Source: Trichobilharzia szidati
Taxonomy: Eukaryota > Platyhelminthes > Trematoda > Strigeidida > Schistosomatidae
Direction of reading: 5' to 3'
Length of the DNA: 64,000 bases
Assembly (NCBI GenBank): GCA_944472155.2
Contig: OX235275.1
Coordinates: 27,084,865-27,148,864, forward strand
Below the pieces are notes generated by a model that worked only from the letters and a program-made list of their open reading frames with translations, made no database searches and was not told the DNA's origin. This document shows positions 57,540-64,000 of this stretch, piece after piece. Each line of letters begins with the position of its first letter. Within the stretch, counting starts at the first letter, position 1. The translations under genes and the position numbers were made by a program.

Positions 57540-57760
57540 CCACTAGAAAATCATCCTGCATGGTTAAGCACAAGGGACAAACAAGATCTGTTCATAGTTA
57601 GCTAACTGACTGGCTGGCTTAGTTCTAGCACACCACTGTAGACAGTGAGCATAAGTTATTTGTCACATTCCGACTAATGTTAGTTATATTTTACGAGTTC
57701 GTCTTCTACACACGGTTGAGGCCAGTGGAATCCACCTGAAGGAGTCAAACTTGTGTGTTC
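57540..57760 (+). mobile_element. Degenerate PLE C-terminal fragment
   Basis: CATCCTGCATGGTTAAGCAC and ACAAGATCTGTTCATAGTTA, then TTACGAGTTCGTCTTCTACA and GAATCCACCTGAAGGAG parallel 50790-50965 (HPAWL...IAEA.EIH block). Several stops. Confidence 0.5.
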
Positions 57761-57769
57761 ATTATTATA

Positions 57770-59165
57770 TTTCCTCTAATTGCCTCTTACATTATCAACC
57801 TAGGCACTCATTTCCTAATTACTCCTTATTTGTTTTCCAAAATTATGCATCACGCAATCCACTTGTCGTAGTCATTTCTACCACTTAACTCTTTGTATTT
57901 GTTTTCTTAGTTAATTATCACCCCCGACTAATTTTTTTTAACAAACTTGTCGCCACTAGGCTGGCAAATATTTCCAGTTGTATTTGAATGTTGTACTTGA
58001 TAGTGGAGAGCCGGAGATGAGGATCTAATACAAAAGTAAATATTTATTCGCCCAGTCATTTTATCTTCCAAATTTATTGGTTATTAGGTATTGCTTTGGT
58101 TGTAAGCAGATGAGAAGAGACTGTGTATTAATGTAGGCTGAGCTCACATCATCCTGGTAGATTTGATGTCCTCACCTCATGGATGTTTACCAATCGGTAG
58201 AATTGTGTGTACATCTAAAATTATCCAACCGTGAATATTTGCATATTTTCAGTGATTTCGCTCACCCATGATTTCTTGAGTGTGAAAATACCAGTCAACT
58301 TTAAGGCATATAGAGTGTTTGCTGATTTTTACTTTTTTTAGACTCATCACCTGTTTCAGACCCATTGCTGGAATATTAAAACTGTTTGTTTCTCAACGTT
58401 TTCCGCATTGTGGTGTTTAGAACATAAATGTCAAGTAATTAACTGTTGCCATAGTGAAGTGCTAGTGGGAACACACATCTGAGTCGTCTCACATGACTAC
58501 TCTTATGTCACCTGAGATGTTACTTAAGAATCTTGAGTAATGCAGCTTTGAGGAGAGTGGCACACGATTCTGTAGAAAGTCCAGATCATTTGACAGCGTA
58601 TGTACCAATGTCTGAAAGAAGGCTGCTCCACTAATTACGCTGTATATCTTCGAAGAAAACTTTCAAAGAACTTATAGACTATTTAACAATTACTTTGGTG
58701 ACGTAGCCAATTTGTTATCTACCTTCCGTCTGTGTCGCTTTTAGAATATATCTGTATTATATAATGACAGTATGAGTTTTGCTCTGGAAATTGTGTAATT
58801 TCTTGCAAAATATTCACTTCCCGACATTAAGTTGTATGATGTAGCCTCATTCTATCTGGAACAAAATTCAGATCTGTGTGACATTCTGCCTTCATTTGTT
58901 TCTTGAATTACACAACGGTGCTTTGGGCACCAATTGGAAGTTTCGTATGACATCGTGTTGAGATCTAAAGACAATAATTGTGAGATTGAAGCAGTGAGAG
59001 ATGCAAGAAAGTAGATGTAATATGCTGGACGGAAATTAAGATGGACCTCACGTCTGCTTCTGACACTGAAGAAAGAGAGAATATAGACATACTGAAGTCC
59101 ATCTCTTTAGCTTTCTGACAGTATGCTAAGAAATACTGTGGGATTCAATGACATGTCACGTATTG
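57770..59165. other. No recognised gene
   Basis: No coding motif, SINE box or repeat from elsewhere in the window was noticed over ~1.4 kb. Confidence 0.4.
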
Positions 59166-59174
59166 TGCTAGAGT

Positions 59175-59345
59175 ACAATGGCCCAAGTGGCTGATGGGCC
59201 TTGTCAGCCGACGGTCCTGCATTCGACACCCGATGGGGTCGTGGGTACGCACTTCTGAACACTTCCAGACCAGAAGGAAAGACATGTGCAGTAATCCCTG
59301 ATTTTCAGTGGTTTTCTAATTGACATCAATCAATTATCAAACTTC
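59175..59345 (+). mobile_element. tRNA-derived SINE, family C
   Basis: GGCCCAAGTGGCTGATGGGC (A-box region) and GGTCCTGCATTCGACACCCG (B-box region), then GGGTACGCACTTCTGAACAC and a TGGTTTTCTAATTGACATCA end shared with the copies at 51125 and 60590. Confidence 0.55.
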
Positions 59346-59829
59346 AAGTGAATCAAATCCTTACAAGCTAACTCTTCAAAGTCAGTCATAATGTTTTAAT
59401 GAGACCCTTACTTTCTTTCAGCCATTTCTCCAGTTATAAATCCTAAATACTATTTTAAGTCCTTTGTGTATAAATTTATGGTGAATGTCTTCATTTAGTT
59501 CATTCCTCTTCCATTCAATTTAAAGCCTATAGTACTGGTAAAAACTTTTCACTACTATCTGTGTTCTGCGATGTTATTTGAAAATATATGTCACACTAAA
59601 TGTTTAAATCTGATGAGGATTATGACTCGTGAAAGTTTTCTTCCAGTAATCATCTAAACTCACAACACGGACGTCCAAGGAACTTTTCGATATGGTTGTG
59701 TTCCCTGAGGTGGCGGCTGGCTGGTGGTTTTTTATTAAGAAGTCCACATTATCTTTCTTGACAACAAATTCAGCTCTAAGACTTTATAATTAGGTTGACC
59801 CAATTAAATTCCCCTTGAAACATGCAAAA

Positions 59830-59920
59830 ATTCTTCGCAATTAAACCATCCACCAAACTTAGCGAATACAACCGCATCAAACTCATCCACCTGAGCTAGA
59901 AATCTTCTTTATTATGAGGA
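59830..59920 (+). mobile_element. PLE terminal fragment
   Basis: ATTCTTCGCAATTAAACCAT, then AACCGCATCAAACTCATCCA and CCTGAGCTAGAAATCTTCTT match the outer end of the PLE arm at 48225-48315. Confidence 0.5.
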
Positions 59921-59924
59921 AACT

Positions 59925-60585
59925 TTCTTCAAAACAATTTAAACGTCGTCCATTTCTACTTCTCGCTTCTTTCGCTGAAGATATTCACGGTTATTTCAAT
60001 ACTCAGACTATTCTCACGTGAAAAATATGCCGAAATTTTGCTTTGATGGAATTTTGCATATAACTTATTTGATATTTCTCCACCTTATTAATTTTCTCAG
60101 TGTTTTATGCATATATGAGATGGTTTGAGAATGACTGAAAAGCACTTAAATGTCTCTGACATCATATTTTTTGAGAAGCAGTTGACGTCTAATAAAAGCG
60201 AGACATATTGTGATTTAAACGTTTTACTTTGATTTATTGAAGAAATAGGACTATTTAAGCGTGTATATTGATCGTTAATGCATATGAGATACAAACGTTT
60301 GACTAGGCCAAGATTGTTAGATAATGTTTTTAGAGTTGATTTCAGCGGAATACTAACCAGTCAGATCCCTGAATTCCAACATTTGTTATTTCATGTGATG
60401 CTCAGTAGTGACTGTAGGGAGTTATGTAGGGAGTTATCTGGGGTTCTAGTGAAACTTTGTCACCAGAGGAATCAAATAAGTCAAGTAAGAGAACAGTTAT
60501 ATGTATGGATGACACTGTTTGATAATTGCACTATACATATTATGAATTCTCAGAAGTTCTAATTCATCAGCATTTGGGTTGAGTC
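59925..60585. other. No recognised gene
   Basis: A 94-residue plus frame at 60278-60562 contains a short direct repeat (GTAGGGAGTTATGTAGGGAG) and no family motif. I do not call it a gene. Confidence 0.4.
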
Positions 60586-60589
60586 CTAG

Positions 60590-60705
60590 TGCCTCAGTGG
60601 TCTACAGGAATTTCATATTAGTATGAAACGACTGCCTAGTACTCACTGGTTTCTGGTGGTTCTCTAATTGATTACTGTTTGGCATTGAATCTGTACAATA
60701 GGAAT
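60590..60705 (+). mobile_element. SINE family C 3' half
   Basis: GTGCCTCAGTGGTCTACAGG, then ACTGGTTTCTGGTGGTTCTC and TAATTGATTACTGTTTGG correspond to the tails near 51130 and 59310. Confidence 0.45.
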
Positions 60706-61099
60706 TCGGCCTTCCTATTTGCCTGCCTCACTTGACTGTCGTTTCCCTTTCTATCAAAAGTTGTGCGAAAGCCACACAGGATAGCTTATTATTCTTATAT
60801 TTCCTGTCATTTAGATTCAGTTGCTTCGTCAATAAGCTAAAAGAGATCAGTTGTAGAATCTCGCCAACCACACATATGGTCCATGGACCAGTTCCTGGCT
60901 GATTCACTTCCAAACCTTGCTTAACCTGTAGTAATCATGGTACACTTTGAAGATAGGGCGTGGGGCTAGCAACCTCAACCGGTAAAGAAAGAAGAAATCA
61001 CGACAGCTGCTGGAACTTCATAGCTGAAGCAAGAAGCCTTTTATATTCCACTTCGAATGTGAAGGAACTTAATGTAAAAGGAAATTTTTGATTGGACAG

Positions 61100-61190
61100 T
61101 AGTAACTAGTGTGACGTGTCTAGTTCTAGCACGAAACCTAGGTCCAAGGCTTCCTACCGATTGCCTCCAACCATCTAATATCATCAAATC
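61100..61190 (+). mobile_element. SINE family B 3' half
   Basis: CTAGCACGAAACCTAGGTCC, then CTTCCTACCGATTGCCTCCA and ACCATCTAATATC match the tail of 61349-61545; the tRNA-like head is missing. Confidence 0.5.
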
Positions 61191-61348
61191 AATGTGCATA
61201 GTGATGGCGAGCTACCTAGAATGGTGGCCACACTGCAAACCTGACTGATAGAATTCAGTCTGCACCAAAGAAAGGAATAGACACGTCACACTAGTTACTA
61301 GTGTCCAATGAAAGTACCCATTACAGTCCTACAGGAGGTCAATCGCGA

Positions 61349-61545
61349 GCCCGAATAGCTAGCTCAGTGGTAACGTCTCTGACTGCAGCACTGGGTGACT
61401 CGGGTTCGAATCTCAGAAGGGACATGAGTTCCTTCAAGGTTGCAGATACGCCTTGCTGACGAGTGCCAACTAGCACGAAACCTGGATCAAGCAAGGCTTC
61501 CTGCCGATTTCCTCCAACCATCCAACACAATGTAGTCGCAAATGA
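61349..61545 (+). mobile_element. tRNA-derived SINE, family B, best-preserved copy
   Basis: GCCCGAATAGCTAGCTCAGT followed by GGTAACG (61349-61375) is a tRNA-like 5' end with A-box; the B-box GGTTCGAATCT is at 61403-61413. The body GAGTGCCAACTAGCACGAAA and the CCGATTTCCTCCAACCATCC end follow. Other copies lie at 51825, 52075, 54310 and 61100. Confidence 0.75.
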
Positions 61546-61589
61546 AACATACGGTTTCTGTCAATATCCAATAGCATCGATGTTGGTAT

Positions 61590-61959
61590 ACCGATCCATT
61601 ACCTGAAAGAACTGTTACTACGATGCACCTTCAACGTATACTTTAGTTTCAACAAGGAAATATACAGACAAGTAGATGGAGTAGCAATGGGTTCTCCCTT
61701 AGGACCCCTATTAGCCGACTGCTTTTTAGCCTGCTTAGAAAACATCCCCTTATCATCAACTATCAACGACCTTCATCTCCACAAGGGATACATCGGTGAT
61801 AATTTCATTATTTCTGATGAGAATCGCGATATAAAAAACCTACTTCAAATCTTCAATAACGCCCACCCAAACATCGACTTTACACTTGAGACTGAATCCG
61901 ACAGAATGTTCCACTTCCTCGACGTCCATCTGACAAGAAACGCCAACAACTCTCTGTAA
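61590..61959 (+). pseudogene. PLE-4 RT portion
   Basis: IHYLKELLLRCTFNVYFSFN, then DGVAMGSPLGPLLADCFLAC, HKGYIGDNFIISDENRD and FHFLDVHLTRNANNSL. Relative to PLE-1, YVDDIFII is YIGDNFII, so the first catalytic Asp of the pair is lost. Ends at TAA. Confidence 0.8.
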
Positions 61960-62016
61960 AGATCCATATACAAAAAGCCTTCCTAGAATGTACAAGTCAT
62001 CAACTTTCAAAGCTTC

Positions 62017-62730
62017 GTGTCCCTAAGCAGGAAAAGGAACCTGATATACGCTCTTTCCTCGGGGATTCGGAAGATATGCAGCGAGGAAGTGATTGAAGAA
62101 AAACTGCGTAATCTCCGAAAAACCTTGATGGAAAACGGTTTCCCACCCAGGTTCATAGACAAGAATCTCAAATCTAAGAAGACTTCCGTACAAGTCCAAT
62201 CCGTTCCAAAGAAAATACTTCTGCTTAATCTAGAATTCAAAGGTGATATTGAAGCAGAAATCCTTCGCAAACGCCTCTCCGAATCGCTGAGGAAAACATA
62301 CTTCGCCGCAAGCCTACGACTGACGTTTTCCTGCAAGAAACTGTTCAACCAGAACGCGAAAGACAAGCTGTCGCATTGGGCCACCTCAACGTGCATATAC
62401 CAGTTTACTCGCTCTTGTGGAGCTGAGTATATCGGCCGTACCATGCGCCGACTTGGAAAACGCGCTCGTGAACACTACCCAGCCTGGCTAGTAAAAGGAG
62501 ACCAGAAACGTGTATACAGTTCAGTAACAGAACATCTGGTCAACTCAGGACATTCAGCGCCTTTCGAAAAATCCTTCAAAGTAATATATAAGATTCAATC
62601 AAACCTATCAAAGGGAGTCAAATCAAGACATCTGGGCATAGCTGAGGCGCTAGCTATCCAAGAACTCAAACCCACGCTTTGTATTCAAAAGAATTACGTC
62701 CAACCCCTGTCCCTGCCATGGCTATCATAA
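62017..62730 (+). CDS. PLE-4 GIY-YIG endonuclease half
   Basis: Open frame of 237 codons in a frame shifted from the RT part: RKRNLIYALSSGIRKICSEE, NGFPPRFIDKNLKSKK, then STCIYQFTRSCGAEYIGRTM, REHYPAWLVKG and LGIAEALAIQELKPTLCIQK, ending LSLPWLS. The endonuclease core and C-terminal block are intact by eye although the RT is broken. The Met at 62017 is probably just the first ATG, not an element start. Confidence 0.75.
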   Translation: MSLSRKRNLIYALSSGIRKICSEEVIEEKLRNLRKTLMENGFPPRFIDKNLKSKKTSVQVQSVPKKILLLNLEFKGDIEAEILRKRLSESLRKTYFAASLRLTFSCKKLFNQNAKDKLSHWATSTCIYQFTRSCGAEYIGRTMRRLGKRAREHYPAWLVKGDQKRVYSSVTEHLVNSGHSAPFEKSFKVIYKIQSNLSKGVKSRHLGIAEALAIQELKPTLCIQKNYVQPLSLPWLS

Positions 62731-63214
62731 ACAGGTAAATTTTTTTTATAATGACCATCCCATCGCCTTTCTTATCTAAACTTCCTGTTTATTCATGTTA
62801 TTTTAAGTTTTTCTTAATCCCTGTCTACACTACCATATTTTCATATCCACTCTTCCTGTTTATTTTGTCATTTTACTATTTCTACATGTTTAATCCCTGA
62901 TTGCATAAACAATTATTCATCACATTAGTTTTTTATCCAAACATCCTGTATATTTTGTTATTTCTACATTTCTAACCTCCAATTGCACAATGTCAATCTT
63001 CTTAGTTATTATGCTACTTTGTTTGAGTTTTATCCGTCCCCCTGTTTATTATGGCATCCTAATTCCTAATTGTAGTTTTTATTAATTTGACCCTTAACCG
63101 GAAATTATTCTGGAACTTTCCCATCCATTTGATATAAATTCACGAATGTACAGCCTAGATGATGACTTCATCGAAAAGAAAATTTTCTTCGCTGCAATTG
63201 TCTTTTTAATAACT

Positions 63215-64000
63215 CCTATGACCCAATGTGTATATTCCGTGAAATGGAAATGTCAGAATGTCATGACATTGAAGTGAAACATGACAAGAATATATATAAT
63301 TTTCATGAATGAAATGATAAAATTAAGGTCATGGTAACGCAATGACTCATCGCCTTTCCTTTGTGAGCAATACATCAAAGAAAGATATTTTGCTATCTGT
63401 TTCTAAACTAAACTGACCCGCATTGAATACTGTCGAGGTGTCATGACTAACCAACCTGATACACTCAACATTTGTGAAATTTCAATTTCTGAAAACAAAG
63501 ACGTTTTGACTAGGAACAAATTTATTTTGACAACAGTATTTCAGCAGAACAACTAACTACAAAATTCAATATTACGACTTGATATTTAAAATATTAATGG
63601 CAGAAGAGCAGAACACATTGTGAATCATCAAGCCTGCGACATCCTACAGAATGTGGAAGATATAAAAGTGTCCATGTATTATGAATTCACACACTTCAAC
63701 ATAAATCCACCATCATAAACGATCATCATATATTGGATAACAGTGAATGCGAAAATTAAATATTTTGTATCATGACATCAATGAGGGGAAACTATTCGGG
63801 CGAAACTCCTCTCTATCTCCCTTCTCTCTCTGCCCCACTTTCCGGAAAATCAGAATGAGTAAAATCTGATCTATCCTGATTATCTTAGTGCGTAGTGCGT
63901 GCTATGGTTTACATAGTAGGAAGGAGTATCAAAGATGTCACGCCTAATTCGTTACTATATTCAGATTGGTAATGATTTTGGACGGGAAACCAAAATCAGT
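63215..64000. other. No recognised gene
   Basis: AT-rich DNA to the end of the window with no motif or repeat recognised. Confidence 0.4.

Larger units (their letters stand above)
61549..63215 (+). mobile_element. Penelope-like element (PLE-4) with mutated RT catalytic motif
   Basis: Starts within the RT domain just after the SINE and runs through RT, GIY-YIG and an AT-rich 3' region to the shared terminal block (63147-63196: TGTACAGC ... GAAAAGAAAATTTTCTTC-GCTG). The RT part has YIGD where YVDD is expected, an in-frame TAA at 61957 and a frame change before 62017. The endonuclease half is open. Confidence 0.85.

Noticed and set aside
60278..60562. 94-residue plus-strand frame
   Set aside because: No homology motif, internal short repeat, no splice or promoter context.
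61349..61420. Possible functional tRNA gene
   Set aside because: A and B boxes are present, but no proper acceptor stem is formed and the sequence continues into a repeated SINE body.

Overview
This window looks like genomic DNA of a schistosome-like blood fluke (Platyhelminthes, Trematoda). The DNA is AT-rich and intron-heavy, and it is crowded with remnants of Penelope-like elements (PLEs, RT plus GIY-YIG endonuclease), RTE- and CR1-type non-LTR retrotransposons, tRNA-derived SINEs, and a hammerhead-ribozyme SINE resembling schistosome Sm-alpha. No rRNA gene, functional tRNA gene, CRISPR array or bacterial-type operon was seen. The species call is inference; no search was run.

The core (about 5.6-45.3 kb, + strand) is a tandem array of one gene. 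Its exons, joined in phase, read as a protein-L-isoaspartate O-methyltransferase (PIMT/PCMT)-like protein: the order ...NPYEDSSQPVEYGARIAAPRT / HARILDGL / GYLIACMAVL / VTAKGIVIGV / DAIYYHGDD / DRLRPGGRLIYEK follows the PIMT fold from near the N-terminus to the last strands. An acidic and proline-containing linker follows, and a final exon ends in a 17-residue hydrophobic segment at the very C-terminus. Three five-exon copies are present (8532-19337, 20865-32201, 33741-44593), plus the last two exons of a more diverged upstream copy (5677-6681). Units are about 12.4-12.9 kb. All recognised exons are open with intact splice sites in every copy, but the SAM-binding motifs (Gly-rich motif I, acidic motif after the second strand, GDG-like motif) are degraded in all copies. 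The array may therefore encode membrane-tethered PIMT pseudoenzymes. The first coding exon was not found.

Region by region. 0.3-5.5 kb: PLE fragments of at least two families in both orientations, one with an open RT-GIY-YIG frame, followed by an RTE-like tail. 5.6-45.3 kb: the array, whose introns hold shared CR1 pieces, an inverted pair of hammerhead-like motifs, SINE relics and copy-specific insertions. 45.3-49.1 kb: degenerate RTE and PLE fragments, including a ~400 bp inverted repeat made of PLE 3' ends. 49.8-50.2 kb: head-to-head pair of hammerhead SINEs. 50.4-61.5 kb: dispersed PLE, RTE and SINE debris with low-complexity DNA, including a second PLE inverted repeat at 52.9-54.1 kb. 61.5-63.2 kb: another PLE with a mutated RT catalytic motif. 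The rest is AT-rich DNA in which nothing is recognised.

All homology calls come from reading motifs by eye. Identity between copies and element boundaries are approximate.
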